Notes under the pieces: generated by a model | The model's input: the letters and a program-made list of their open reading frames with translations, nothing else | Database searches by the model: none | Told to the model about the DNA's origin: nothing | In this document: positions 1 through 8,087 of the stretch, piece after piece | How the letters are laid out: every line of letters starts with the position of its first letter | How positions within the stretch are numbered: position 1 is the first letter of the stretch | Translations under genes and position numbers: made by a program | Assembly (NCBI GenBank): GCA_910579435.1 | Contig: CAJTVF010000002.1 | Location: 35,780-99,779 of the forward strand | Direction: 5' to 3' | Source of the DNA: an uncultured Oscillibacter sp. | GTDB taxonomy: Bacteria; Bacillota; Clostridia; Oscillospirales; Oscillospiraceae | DNA length: 64,000 nt

Positions 1-844
1 CGGAGACGATGCCCACCACCTCGCCGTACTGGTTGAAGAGGGGCCCGCCGGAGTTGCCGGGGTTGATGGAGGTGTCGGTCTGAATCATATTAAAGGGGGT
101 CCCGTCCACGTTGATGGCCCGGTCCACGCAGGAGACCATGCCGCCGGTCATGGAGAAGGTCAGCTCGCCCAAGGGGTTGCCGATGGCCAGCACGTGGTCG
201 CCCACGTTCAGCGTGGCGCTGTCCCCCAGGGTGACGGGCTGGAGGTTCTCCGCCTCTACCTTGATGACGGCGATGTCATAGTCCTCCTCCCCGCCGATAT
301 ACTGGGCGGAGAATTCGTCCCCGTTGTACATGGTGACGGTTACCGTCTCCGCGCCCTTGACCACGTGGTAGTTCGTGAGGATGTAGCCGTCCGCGCTCAG
401 CACGAAGCCGGACCCGGCGGAGGCCGTCTCCACCGGCTGGCCGTAGAAGTTGTACCCGGCGGTGGCGGAGGTGCGGATGGATACCACGCTGTTCACATTG
501 GCGGCGTAGACCTCCGCGTCGCTCAGGGCCGTTTTGCCGTCCACGCTGCGGAGGGACACCTGGGCGGCGGGGCGGCTGGAGACGTTGATCTCGCTTTCGT
601 CCTGACCGGCCTGGGAGGCGGCCCACACGGCCCCGCCCCCCGCCGCGCCGCCCAGCAGCGCACAGCTCAGGGCCAGGGCGGCGATCTTCAGGCCCATGCG
701 GTTCTTCTTCACAGGCTTTACCTCCAATTCGGGCCCCTGGGGGCCGGGCTGTCCGTCGGGACGGACGGTTTCCCGCTGGTGGGAGAGCTCGCTGCCGTCC
801 TTGCGGTAGGTGTAGTTGTACAGATTGTGTTCGTCGTTATACAT
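1..844 (-). CDS. HtrA/DegP-like trypsin-type serine protease, C-terminus cut by window edge
   Basis: Membrane-anchored quality-control protease acting outside the cytoplasmic membrane. Reading leftward from the ATG at 844, the 281 visible residues have a cytoplasmic N-terminus, one membrane segment (about residues 50-75, KIAALALSCALLGGAAGG) and a chymotrypsin-fold protease domain. The catalytic triad is visible: His in TNYHVV, Asp in DYDIAVIK, Ser in NPGNSGGP. The usual C-terminal PDZ domain would lie left of base 1. AAGGAGG stands just before the start. The Asp-Tyr-Asp and GNSGGP contexts are typical of HtrA proteins. Membership of the family is firm; the substrate cannot be told. Confidence 0.93.
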   Translation of the reverse strand, partial: MYNDEHNLYNYTYRKDGSELSHQRETVRPDGQPGPQGPELEVKPVKKNRMGLKIAALALSCALLGGAAGGGAVWAASQAGQDESEINVSSRPAAQVSLRSVDGKTALSDAEVYAANVNSVVSIRTSATAGYNFYGQPVETASAGSGFVLSADGYILTNYHVVKGAETVTVTMYNGDEFSAQYIGGEEDYDIAVIKVEAENLQPVTLGDSATLNVGDHVLAIGNPLGELTFSMTGGMVSCVDRAINVDGTPFNMIQTDTSINPGNSGGPLFNQYGEVVGIVS

Positions 845-1066
845 AATCGGTTCCTCCTTCATTATGTATCCCGTTTCTTCCGTTCTTAGAAGCTAAGATA
901 TCAGGGAACTGTGTCGAACGTGTGAACTGGGATTGTCTGGTTTTTAAATTCTGAGGAATCCCGCCGGTTCCGGCTGGGGTCTTCCCCGCTTCGATGGCCT
1001 TAGTATAGGCAGAAGAACTTAAAACTTGCTGAAAGAAGTTTGAAGGATTTTTGAACATGAAACCTC

Positions 1067-1095
1067 TTGCCAGTTGAGGGCGGCTGTGCTATCAT
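1067..1095 (+). promoter_or_regulatory. Promoter for rubrerythrin
   Basis: TTGCCA, 17 bases, TATCAT, about 100 bases before the rubrerythrin start. The remainder of the 845-1194 gap shows no further gene; a TATACT box reading leftward near 1000 may serve the protease. Confidence 0.55.
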
Positions 1096-1194
1096 ATAGA
1101 CGGCGGATCAAGCGCCGGACAAGAGGAAGACGAGGCCGGCGGCATGGACAAACGCGGAAAGCTGCGGGCCAAAAAATGAAAGGGAGAACGCATC

Positions 1195-1752
1195 GTGTCT
1201 ATAGAGCATACGAAGACAGCGGAGAACCTCCGCAAGGCCCTGGCCGGCGAGTCCATCGCCCGCAATAAGTACACCTATTTCGCCCAGGCCGCGCGGGCCT
1301 GCGGCGACGAGGAAGTCGCCGCCGCCTTTGAGCAGATGGCGAAAAATGAGATGATGCACGCCAAATTCTGGTTCGAGCAGCTTTACGGCAAGCCCTCCGG
1401 CACAAAGGAATGCCTTACCCAAGCCGCGCAGGGCGAGTACAGCGAGTGGCACGATATGTACCCCGACTTTGCCCGGCAGGCCCGGGAGGAGGGGCTGGAG
1501 GAGCTGGCGGTGATGTTTGAAAAGGTGGCCGCCATCGAGCGGAGCCATGAAAACCGCTTCCTGACCCTCCTGGCAAGGCTGAACGAAGCCTCCGCTCCGG
1601 TGCCCGGGGACAAGGCCCCCGCCCCCGCTCTCAGGCAGAGGAAGGAGGGCTACCGCTGCCAGTTCTGCGGCGCGATTTTCGAGCATAGGCCGGATGTGTG
1701 CGGCACCTGCGGGGCGATCGGGTCCTTTGATTACGTGGAATACTACGAATAA
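1195..1752 (+). CDS. rbr: Rubrerythrin
   Basis: Cytoplasmic non-haem iron protein that reduces hydrogen peroxide in anaerobes. The 185-residue protein has a four-helix ferritin-like domain (residues about 1-135) with carboxylate/histidine ligands in ESIARNKYTYFA, EMMHAKF and EKVAAIERSHENRF, followed by a C-terminal rubredoxin-like iron site with the pairs CQFCG and CGTCG (about residues 155-175). Length and order match classical rubrerythrins. The start is GTG at 1195, supported by AAGGGAGAA seven bases upstream; no ATG fits. It has its own promoter and no co-transcribed partner is evident. Confidence 0.95.
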   Translation: MSIEHTKTAENLRKALAGESIARNKYTYFAQAARACGDEEVAAAFEQMAKNEMMHAKFWFEQLYGKPSGTKECLTQAAQGEYSEWHDMYPDFARQAREEGLEELAVMFEKVAAIERSHENRFLTLLARLNEASAPVPGDKAPAPALRQRKEGYRCQFCGAIFEHRPDVCGTCGAIGSFDYVEYYE

Positions 1753-1781
1753 GGCGTACACGTTTGGAGGAATGAGGCGTC

Positions 1782-2952
1782 ATGAGAATTGAAAGCGCCC
1801 CGCAGGTCCGCCCGGAGGTTCGGGAGTCCGCAGCCTCAGCCGCACCGTCGGAAACCTTTGGACAGGTGCTGGAGGCGAAAACGCAGGACCGTTATGTTCC
1901 AAGCCCCCCGCAGCCTCGAACGGAGCCGGAGTTTTCCCTGGCGGAGCGGACTTATTCCAGCGGTACTACCGTCAGCAGCGCGACCCACGCGAAGCTGAAA
2001 CAGTTAGCGGAACTGAACGCACAAGCCGACTATGCCGGCATGAGCCCGGACGAAATCCACGCGGAAATCTGGAACCGCTATGACGAAGCCTTTGACGGGA
2101 ATATGATTGCCATTCGAGGCTGTGTCGCCGGGCCCTCGGAACGGGGTGAAATCGGCTATCAGTTTTAGAACCTGTATTCATAATCAGGGATACCGGGTGG
2201 ACGAGGATTTTTCCCGGCAGACAAGGAGATTTTCCGCAGCCATACTGACGTATGGCAAGGGAAATCGACGCAGTATGGCGGGAAAAAGACCGGCCAGACG
2301 GCGTTCAAGGGTTGTGAATACAGGTTCTTACACAGAGGTTACGCGCCATATTTTCAACCCCGCCGTAAACGCCGCCTGGAAAAAGGGCTTGGAACTCGAC
2401 GGCATGCCATATACGGAATGGAGCTATGAGGAGAAAAACGCTCTGGACAATTCCTGCATGGATACAGCGGCCAAAGTGGTGAATGACGCAATGATGAAAA
2501 CGCTGGGTTACGATGGGATGAGCTTTGACCAGCGGGAGGCGGCAATCCGGGAGAAATACGCCGACAAAAATACGACGCTGGATTTTTTGAACTTGCAGAG
2601 TGAGCTGAGTATGTCCGGCGTCCTGAACCGCAAGATGGGGGCGGACCGGGCGGGCACCTACCTCGCCATGATGAGGGACCGGTTTGAGACAGCCTTTAAT
2701 CCGAACTGCATTATGACAGTTGGACACGAGAAGGCTTCTTTTATGACGGCGGACCAATGGCATCGCGTGGCGTACCAGCCCTTTGACACGGCCCAATTCG
2801 CGGCCTCCATGAAAGAGAATCTGCACCAAGTCAGCGGCCACAACGGCTGGACTGAGGACTACGTAAAGATGATGGAGGGGCTCTTTGACCACTTTGTCAC
2901 CGGGGCCATTGACGACAGCCTGGACCAGCTGCTTGGTGAGACAAAGCAATAA
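1782..2952 (+). pseudogene. Unknown-function gene split by a 160-bp inverted-repeat element
   Basis: I do not recognise the family. The 5' part (1782-2167) codes for about 128 residues starting MRIESAPQ, rich in Ala, Ser and Pro, and hits TAG at the very edge of the inserted element. The 3' part (2331-2952) continues YTEVTRHIFNPAVNAAW and ends LGETKQ. Removing the element (2168-2327) and one TTA copy joins the two parts in frame to give a protein of about 335 residues without signal peptide or membrane segments. The start has AGGAATGAGG upstream. The downstream half still has an open frame from inside the element, so a truncated product cannot be excluded. Confidence 0.85.
2168..2327. mobile_element. 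MITE-like element, family 1, copy a (intact)
   Basis: 160 bp with terminal inverted repeats GAACCTGTATTCATAA and TTGTGAATACAGGTTC, flanked by the direct repeat TTA (2165-2167 and 2328-2330). It codes for nothing. Inside are two direct repeats (CAAGG 2222 to CGCAG 2239; CAAGG 2256 to ACGCAG 2273) around a hairpin CCATAC/TGAC/GTATGG (2240-2255), enclosed by a longer stem (TTTTTCCCG near 2208 with CGGGAAAAA near 2279). A 3-bp TNA target is typical of some IS5-group transposases, which may move it in trans; that is inference. Confidence 0.88.
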
Positions 2953-3010
2953 CGCTTGTACAGAAACGAACAGGAACTATTTTTATCTTTAGTTTAGGAG
3001 GTAATCTGTC

Positions 3011-3694
3011 ATGAATCTCAAAAAGATGTTTCTCTGTGTCCTGGCCCTGTCGCTGCTGACGCTGCCCGTCTCCGCTCACGGCCGTCACGGAGGCGGCTGC
3101 CATGGCCAGCCCGCCCGGCCCTCTCAGCCCGTCAACCCCACGGTCACCGTCTGCAAGGTGGAAGGCTGCGCCATTGCCGGGCGGCACGTTCACAACGGCG
3201 TCACCTACTGCGGCTATCCTCACGAAAGCGGCGTCTGCGACAACAACTGCCGGGCGCTCTGCCCGCTGGAGGGCTGCCCCGAAACCGGGCGGCACACCCA
3301 CAACGGCGTCACCTACTGCGGCTATTCCCATCAAAGCGGGTTTTGCAACGGCGCCTGCCGCACCCTCTGCCCGGTCTACAACTGCCCCATTGACGGACGG
3401 CATGTCCATGACGGCGTGACGTACTGCGGCTATCCCCATCAGGACGGCTTCTGTGACGGCCTCTGCCGTTCCCTGTGTACCGTGGACGGCTGCATGATTG
3501 CCGGACGCCATGACCACAACGGCCTGCGCACCTGCGGCTACGGGCACCTGAACGGCTTCTGCGACGGCACCTGCCGGGCGCTCTGCCCTGTGGAGGGCTG
3601 TACGCTTGAGGGGCAGCACAGCCACCGGGGGACCGCCTACTGCGGGGATTACCACCCCTCCGGCTTCTGCGAGGGCATCTGCCACGCCGTTTAA
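3011..3694 (+). CDS. Secreted Cys/His-rich protein of five 36-residue tandem repeats
   Basis: Not a family I can name. Residues 1-22 (MNLKKMFLCVLALSLLTLPV...) are a signal peptide; a His/Gly-rich linker follows; then five contiguous 36-residue repeats fill residues 48-227. Each repeat follows C-x4-C-x5-H-x-H-x5-C-x3-H-x4-C-x3-C, with consensus pieces EGC, GRHxHNGVTYCGY and GFCDGxCRALC. The first three repeats are most alike; repeat 5 is the most divergent (GQHSHRG, CGDYH). Invariant Cys and His point to metal binding or disulfide-stabilised modules outside the cell. RBS TTAGGAGG precedes the ATG. It stands alone and ends in a strong terminator; the next gene also codes for a Cys-rich protein (DUF1540). 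Confidence 0.85.
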   Translation: MNLKKMFLCVLALSLLTLPVSAHGRHGGGCHGQPARPSQPVNPTVTVCKVEGCAIAGRHVHNGVTYCGYPHESGVCDNNCRALCPLEGCPETGRHTHNGVTYCGYSHQSGFCNGACRTLCPVYNCPIDGRHVHDGVTYCGYPHQDGFCDGLCRSLCTVDGCMIAGRHDHNGLRTCGYGHLNGFCDGTCRALCPVEGCTLEGQHSHRGTAYCGDYHPSGFCEGICHAV

Positions 3695-3716
3695 TGGAAA
3701 TTTCCAGCGTATCCCA

Positions 3717-3744
3717 GGGACCGCCCGACGGCGGTCCCTTTTTT
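3717..3744 (+). terminator. Rho-independent terminator after the repeat protein
   Basis: GGGACCGCC, loop CGAC, GGCGGTCCC, then TTTTTT. Confidence 0.92.
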
Positions 3745-3920
3745 AATGCCAAATCTTTCAACCGCGCGGGCCGCGCATATTCCGCTCCTCCCGGCGCACA
3801 CTAGAAAGGCGCTGACGAGGCACAACGAACTCTCTCCTTTCACCGCGGAAACGCGCTGGGGGGACAGACAGGACAGCCCCTCAGCGCTTTGAAAAATCTT
3901 CACGCGGGAGGACCAGACTC

Positions 3921-4109
3921 ATGACCAACTGCACCAACGGCGGCTGCGCCTGCACGCCCAACCAAAGCATCAAATGCACGGTAAACAACTGCGCCCACCA
4001 CTGCCAGGATAGCGGCTACTGCGGCCTGAATACCATCCAGGTGGGCACCCACGAGGCCAATCCCACCATGGTGGAATGCACCGACTGCCAGAGCTTCAAG
4101 CTGAAATGA
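3921..4109 (+). CDS. DUF1540 domain protein
   Basis: A 62-residue protein made almost entirely of one DUF1540 unit: CTVNNCAHH, then CQDSGYCGLNTIQVG and VECTDCQSF, carrying the conserved cysteines of that family. DUF1540 proteins are short, widespread in spore-forming Firmicutes, probably metal- or zinc-binding and without known reaction. The start has GGGAGGACC upstream. It lies between terminator-like hairpins, so it is probably transcribed alone. Confidence 0.9.
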   Translation: MTNCTNGGCACTPNQSIKCTVNNCAHHCQDSGYCGLNTIQVGTHEANPTMVECTDCQSFKLK

Positions 4110-4181
4110 GCTAGAACGAACCGCACTGCGTGATTCCCGCCCCGCAGGCAGGCTTCACGCCGTTCCGCTAGTTCTTCCTCT

Positions 4182-4210
4182 CCCCGCAAAATCTGCGGAT
4201 TTTGCGGGGT
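4182..4210 (+). terminator. Hairpin after the DUF1540 gene
   Basis: CCCCGCAAAATC, TGCG, GATTTTGCGGGG: a perfect 12-bp stem but without a proper T run, so it may terminate weakly or protect the end of the message. Confidence 0.6.
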
Positions 4211-4232
4211 TACATAGAAAGGAGGCGGCGCT

Positions 4233-4586
4233 ATGAAAGCAGCCTGGACGGCCCGGCTGGCGGGCGGCGCGGCGGGCCTGGCCAACGGCCTGTTCGGCGG
4301 CGGCGGGGGCATGGTGTTCCTGCCCATCCAGTCCCGTTGGGGGGACCTGAGCCAGCGGAAGCTGTACGCCACCTGCGTGGGGGTCATCTTCCCAGTGTGC
4401 CTGGTGTCGGCGGCGGTGTACCTCTGGAAGGGCGGCGTGTCCCTGACAGAGGCCCTGCCGTATCTGGCGGGGGGGCTTATCGGCGGGTGGCTGGGCGGAA
4501 AGCTCTATGGAAACGTCTCCACAAAGTTTTTAAAGTGGCTTTTCGCCGCTTTCCTCTTTTACGCGGGGGTGAAATATCTGCTGTGA
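4233..4586 (+). CDS. TSUP (TauE/SafE) family permease, first half
   Basis: A 117-residue membrane protein with about four hydrophobic helices and the glycine-rich GLANGLFGGGGGM signature seen at the start of each TSUP repeat. TSUP permeases export or import sulfite, sulfonates and similar anions and normally have two homologous halves in one chain of about 250 residues. Here the halves are separate genes. The stop codon TGA shares its last base with the next ATG, so the two are translationally coupled and probably assemble as a heterodimer. AAAGGAGG precedes the start. Substrate unknown. Confidence 0.88.
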   Translation: MKAAWTARLAGGAAGLANGLFGGGGGMVFLPIQSRWGDLSQRKLYATCVGVIFPVCLVSAAVYLWKGGVSLTEALPYLAGGLIGGWLGGKLYGNVSTKFLKWLFAAFLFYAGVKYLL

Positions 4587-4957
4587 TGGACTGGATCGTG
4601 CCCTTCCTCTGCGGCCTGGGGGCCAGCGTCATCTCCGCCTGGGGCGTGGGCGGCGGAACGCTGCTGCTGCTGGTGATGACCCTCTTTTTTGGGGTGGACC
4701 AGCGGACGGCCCAGGGGGTGAACCTGCTGTTCTTCCTCCCCACCGCCGCCAGCGCCCTGGTCTGCCACGCCAGGGGCGGCTACCTGGACAAGCCCACGCT
4801 GAAAGCCGCCGTGCCCGTGGCGGTGATTGCCGCCCTCATCGGAGCCTGGATTTCCAACGCCGTGGACGTGGAGGTCCTGCGCAAGCCCTTCGGGGTGTAC
4901 CTCCTCCTCTCCGGGGCCAGCCTGGTGTGGCCGAAAAAGAAAGAATCGCCGTCTTGA
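4586..4957 (+). CDS. TSUP (TauE/SafE) family permease, second half
   Basis: A 123-residue membrane protein with about four helices and the second TSUP signature (GASVISAWGVGGGTLL), then QRTAQGVNLLFFLPTAASA and a C-terminal half-repeat. The ATG overlaps the TGA of the upstream half by one base and has no strong ribosome site of its own, arguing for translational coupling. The frame is open upstream but that region codes for the first half in another frame, so the start at 4586 is preferred. A GC-rich hairpin with TTT follows. Confidence 0.88.
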   Translation: MDWIVPFLCGLGASVISAWGVGGGTLLLLVMTLFFGVDQRTAQGVNLLFFLPTAASALVCHARGGYLDKPTLKAAVPVAVIAALIGAWISNAVDVEVLRKPFGVYLLLSGASLVWPKKKESPS

Positions 4958-4963
4958 ACCCCC

Positions 4964-4993
4964 GCGCCGCCCTTCTCCAGGGCGGCGCTTTCT
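4964..4993 (+). terminator. Terminator after the TSUP pair
   Basis: GCGCCGCCCT, loop TCTCC, AGGGCGGCGC, TTTCT. Confidence 0.8.
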
Positions 4994-5071
4994 CGTATCC
5001 GCCCTCTGGACAGCCGCTTTTGAACCTGCTATAATGACCGGGAATCTACCTTGTATGCGGAGGGAACGCCT

Positions 5072-5692
5072 ATGACCGGCAAAACCTTTATCTGGGACCT
5101 GGACGGGACCCTGCTGGACTCCTACGGGGTCATTGTCTCCAGCCTTCATCAGACCCTGGAGGACCTGGGCGTCCCCATGGACGAATCCGAGATCCGCCGC
5201 CTGGCCACAGAAGGCTCCGTCAGCGACGTGGTGCGCCGCGCGGCGGCGGAGACCGGGCGGACCTTTCAGGAGATCAAGGACCGCTATTCCGCAATCAGCG
5301 GCGGGCGGTACCGGGAGATCACCGCCATGCCCCACGCCCGGGAGGCCCTGGAGGAAACCGCCGCCCTGGGGGCGGTCCACTTTGTCTACACCCACCGGGG
5401 GACCACCACCGTCCCGGTGCTGGAAAACCTGGGCCTGGACCGCTTTTTCCGGGAGGTGGTCTCCAGCCTGAACGGCTTCCCCCGGAAGCCCGCACCCGAC
5501 GCCCTGCTCTACCTGCTGGAGAAATACCGCCTGGAAACGGACCGGGTGTACTACGTGGGGGACCGGACCCTGGACGTGGGCTGCGCCAAAAGCGCCGGGG
5601 TGCGAAGCGTCCTCTACTCCCCCTCCGGGACCGGGACGGCGGACTATGTGATTCGGGATCTGCTGGACGTCCGGTCCATCGCGGCGGAATGA
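5072..5692 (+). CDS. HAD-family hydrolase, phosphoglycolate phosphatase-like
   Basis: A 206-residue soluble phosphatase of the haloacid dehalogenase family. Motif I is WDLDGTLLDS near the N-terminus (nucleophile first Asp), motif II is the threonine in YTHRG, motif III the lysine in PRKPAPD, motif IV YVGDRTLDVGCAKSAG. An alpha-helical cap is inserted after motif I, as in the Gph/PgmB group. The ATG at 5072 follows GGAGGGAACGCCT; a TTG 21 bases earlier is open but lacks a ribosome site. Substrate uncertain: small sugar phosphates or phosphoglycolate are usual for this group. Confidence 0.9.
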   Translation: MTGKTFIWDLDGTLLDSYGVIVSSLHQTLEDLGVPMDESEIRRLATEGSVSDVVRRAAAETGRTFQEIKDRYSAISGGRYREITAMPHAREALEETAALGAVHFVYTHRGTTTVPVLENLGLDRFFREVVSSLNGFPRKPAPDALLYLLEKYRLETDRVYYVGDRTLDVGCAKSAGVRSVLYSPSGTGTADYVIRDLLDVRSIAAE

Positions 5693-5755
5693 AACACAGG
5701 CGAGCCTCCTCGAAGGTCCGCCATATACGGAATTGAAGAAAGCGGGGAACACAGC

Positions 5756-6175
5756 ATGGAACAGCGGGAACACGCCGTCCGCCTCTGGTTTGACATGTGG
5801 CTGAAAAAGGCGGACCTAGGCATTCTCAGCCTCTTTTCAGAGGACGCCGTTTACATTGAGAGCTGGGGGCCGGAGTACCACGGCGCTCAGAAAATCAAGC
5901 TCTGGTTCGACGAGTGGAACACCCGGGGGACTGTCCTTCAGTGGGATATCCTCCAGTTTTTCCACCGGGAGGACCAGACCGTGGTGCAATGGTACTTCCG
6001 GAACCAAATGAACGGCGGCCGGGCGGAGGCCTTCGACGGGCTGTCCCTAATCCGCTGGGATCCGGCGGGCCGCATCCGCTTCTTACAGGAGTTCGGCTGC
6101 AACGAGTCCCGGTACGACCCCTATCAGGACGGCCCCGTCCCGAAATTCCGGGAGGGCTCCATCGCCTGGTTTTAG
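5756..6175 (+). CDS. SnoaL/NTF2-like domain protein
   Basis: A 139-residue protein with the cone-shaped alpha+beta fold pattern of the SnoaL/NTF2 superfamily: an N-terminal helix (HAVRLWFDMWLKKAD), LFSEDAVYIESWGPEYHGAQKIKLWFDEW, then strands ending in RIRFLQEFGCNESRY. Similar small proteins are often ketosteroid isomerase-like or of unknown function. A GC-rich hairpin follows directly, so the gene ends its transcript. No partner gene is implied by context. Confidence 0.78.
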   Translation: MEQREHAVRLWFDMWLKKADLGILSLFSEDAVYIESWGPEYHGAQKIKLWFDEWNTRGTVLQWDILQFFHREDQTVVQWYFRNQMNGGRAEAFDGLSLIRWDPAGRIRFLQEFGCNESRYDPYQDGPVPKFREGSIAWF

Positions 6176-6179
6176 AGCA

Positions 6180-6222
6180 AACGCCGCCCGGGCCCTTTGC
6201 CCGGACGGCGTTCCTTGCTTTT
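6180..6222 (+). terminator. Terminator after the SnoaL-like gene
   Basis: Fourteen-base arms AACGCCGCCCGGGC and GCCCGGACGGCGTT around CCTTT, followed by a pyrimidine tract ending in TTTT. It separates this gene from convergent mgtE. Confidence 0.75.
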
Positions 6223-6238
6223 GCCCGCGGGTCCGCCC

Positions 6239-7621
6239 TCACAGCCCCAGAATCGCCGAGGCGAAGCGGAAGTAAATCAGCAGGGAAATGGCGTCCACGA
6301 TGGTGGTAATGAAAGGCGAGGCCATCACCGCCGGGTCAAAACCGATGCGCTTGGCCAGCATGGGCAGGGAACAGCCTACCAGCTTGGCGCAGACAACGGT
6401 ACATACCAATGTGCCGCAGATGACCGCCGCCACGTGCACGGTTACCATGGGGTTATGGAACAGCATCCGGTCAATGAGCATCAGCTTGGCGAAGTTGGCC
6501 GCCGCCAGCGTCACGCCGCAGACCGCCGCCACCCGCAGCTCCTTCCAGAGAACCCGAAAAAAATCGGAGAAGCTGATTTCCCCCAGGGAAAGGCCCCGGA
6601 TGACGGTAACGCTGGCCTGGGAGCCGCAGTTGCCGCCGCTGTCCATCAGCATGGGAATATAGGCGGTGAGAATGGTCGCCGCCGCCAGGGCCCGCTCAAA
6701 ACTGGCGATGATCTGCCCGGTGAAGGTGGCGGAAATCATCAGCAGCAGAAGCCAAGGGATACGGGCCTTATAGGTCTCCAGTGTGCTGGTTTTCAGATAG
6801 GGCTTGTCGGAGGGGAGGATGGCGGCCATTTTCTCAATGTCCTCCGTGACCTCCTCCTGCAAGACGTCGATGGCGTCGTCCACCGTGACGATGCCCACCA
6901 GCCGCTCCTCCTTGTCCACCACAGGCAGGGCCAGGAAGTCGTACTTCCCCAGGGCCCGGGCCACGGCCTCCTGGTCGTCCAGGGTCTGGACGGCGATGAG
7001 GTGCCGCTCCATAATGTCGCCGATGACGTCGTCCTCCTCCGCCAGGAGCAGCGTGCGGATGGTCAGGAGGCCGATCAGATGCCGCCGGTCGTCGATGACG
7101 TAGCAGATGTTGATGGTCTCCTTGTCCGGCCCCGTCCGGCGGATGCGCTTCAGTGCGTCCTCCACCGTCATGGTGGCCTTCAGGTCCACAAACTCCGTGG
7201 TCATGATGCTGCCGGCGGAATCCTCCGGGTATTTCAGCACCTCGTTGATGCTCTTGCGCATCTCCGGGTCGCAGTGGCGCAGGATGCGCTTCACCACTCC
7301 GGCGGGCATCTCCTCCACGATATCGGCGGCGTCGTCCAGGTAGAGCTCGTCCAGGACCTCCTTCAGCTCCGTGTTGGAGAAGCTGTGGATCAGCAGCTCC
7401 TGGTCGTCGCTGTCCAGCTCCACGAAGACCTCCGCCGCCAGCTCCTTGGGCAGCAGCCGGAACACCACCGGGACCTTCTCGTCCAGGTCCCGGCACAAAG
7501 AGGCGATGTCCGCCGCCTCCATGGGCAGCAACAGGTCCCGGAGCTCCGGGTAGCGTTTTCGGCTGAACAGCTCCTCAATTTTTTCCAGCAGCTCCGCCCG
7601 TTCCTTTTGCAGTTCAAACAT
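6239..7621 (-). CDS. mgtE: MgtE magnesium transporter
   Basis: Mg2+ channel of the cytoplasmic membrane. The 460-residue protein has the MgtE order: N-terminal helical domain (residues about 1-125), two CBS domains (about 130-250, with AGSIMTTEFVDLKATMTVEDAL and IVTVDDAIDVLQEE), a connecting plug helix and five C-terminal membrane helices with the pore signature SGGNCGSQAS. CBS and N domains close the pore when cytosolic Mg2+ is high. I chose the ATG at 7621 because GTAAGGAGAGGAGG precedes it; a longer frame would read through the attenuator hairpin. Expression is probably controlled by the M-box riboswitch upstream. Confidence 0.96.
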   Translation of the reverse strand: MFELQKERAELLEKIEELFSRKRYPELRDLLLPMEAADIASLCRDLDEKVPVVFRLLPKELAAEVFVELDSDDQELLIHSFSNTELKEVLDELYLDDAADIVEEMPAGVVKRILRHCDPEMRKSINEVLKYPEDSAGSIMTTEFVDLKATMTVEDALKRIRRTGPDKETINICYVIDDRRHLIGLLTIRTLLLAEEDDVIGDIMERHLIAVQTLDDQEAVARALGKYDFLALPVVDKEERLVGIVTVDDAIDVLQEEVTEDIEKMAAILPSDKPYLKTSTLETYKARIPWLLLLMISATFTGQIIASFERALAAATILTAYIPMLMDSGGNCGSQASVTVIRGLSLGEISFSDFFRVLWKELRVAAVCGVTLAAANFAKLMLIDRMLFHNPMVTVHVAAVICGTLVCTVVCAKLVGCSLPMLAKRIGFDPAVMASPFITTIVDAISLLIYFRFASAILGL

Positions 7622-7650
7622 GCCGGGACCTCCTCTCCTTACAGATGTTG

Positions 7651-7696
7651 AAAAACGCGAAAAATCTCCAATCGTTCCGGGCAGGTACGACTGGAG
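7651..7696 (-). terminator. Attenuator of the M-box riboswitch
   Basis: On the minus strand CTCCAGTCGT and ACGATTGGAG pair around a loop containing CCTGCCC, followed by ATTTTTCGCGTTTTT. GGGGCAGG just behind the aptamer could pair with the CCTGCCC loop to form the alternative structure. Confidence 0.8.
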
Positions 7697-7740
7697 AATC
7701 TCCCTCACTGACAGGCCGGGCGCCCCGCGCCCTGCCCCTA

Positions 7741-7886
7741 CCGTTCGAGCTTTAGCCTCACAAGGCGGTGAAATCGCATTAGATGATACCTTGACGTTCG
7801 ATATCGCCTGTTCAAACCAACTGATGATGTCTCCATCACTTCGCGGCAGCGACCCATATCCTTGTGGTAGCCTTACCTACCGGACC
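7741..7886 (-). promoter_or_regulatory. M-box (ykoK) magnesium riboswitch
   Basis: The minus strand carries M-box landmarks in order: GGTAGGTAAGGCTACC, GGATATGGGTCGCTGCCGC, GGAGACATCATCAGTTGGTT followed by GAACAGGC, TAATGC, and GTGAGGCTAAAGCTCGAACGG. It lies between a promoter and an intrinsic terminator in front of mgtE, the standard arrangement in Firmicutes. High Mg2+ would fold the aptamer and allow termination. Confidence 0.92.
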
Positions 7887-7913
7887 ATATGAAGTTTTTC
7901 CGTGCTCGTCTAT

Positions 7914-7940
7914 ATTATACCTATTTTCAGTCCCTGTCAA
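7914..7940 (-). promoter_or_regulatory. Promoter of the mgtE leader
   Basis: Perfect TTGACA (7935-7940) and TATAAT (7914-7919) on the minus strand, 15 bases apart, which is short but both boxes are consensus; a shifted -10 reading TAATAT gives 17. Confidence 0.65.
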
Positions 7941-8087
7941 GGGCGGGGCAGCAAAGTACCGTCTGCCGTCCGCGCTGCTGCCTTGAAACTCCGGTTCTTT
8001 CGAAAATCACAAATTGAACCTGAAGGCTGGTTGTGGTATCATCAGAAACTCAAAACCGGAATTTGCAGAGTGCCAAGGAGTATCCAT

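Noticed and set aside
837..1058. 73-codon minus-strand frame upstream of the protease
   Set aside because: No ribosome site or recognisable motif; it covers the leader and promoter area.
7622..7708. N-terminal extension of MgtE by 29 residues
   Set aside because: It would be translated through the attenuator hairpin and lacks a ribosome site; the ATG at 7621 has a strong one.
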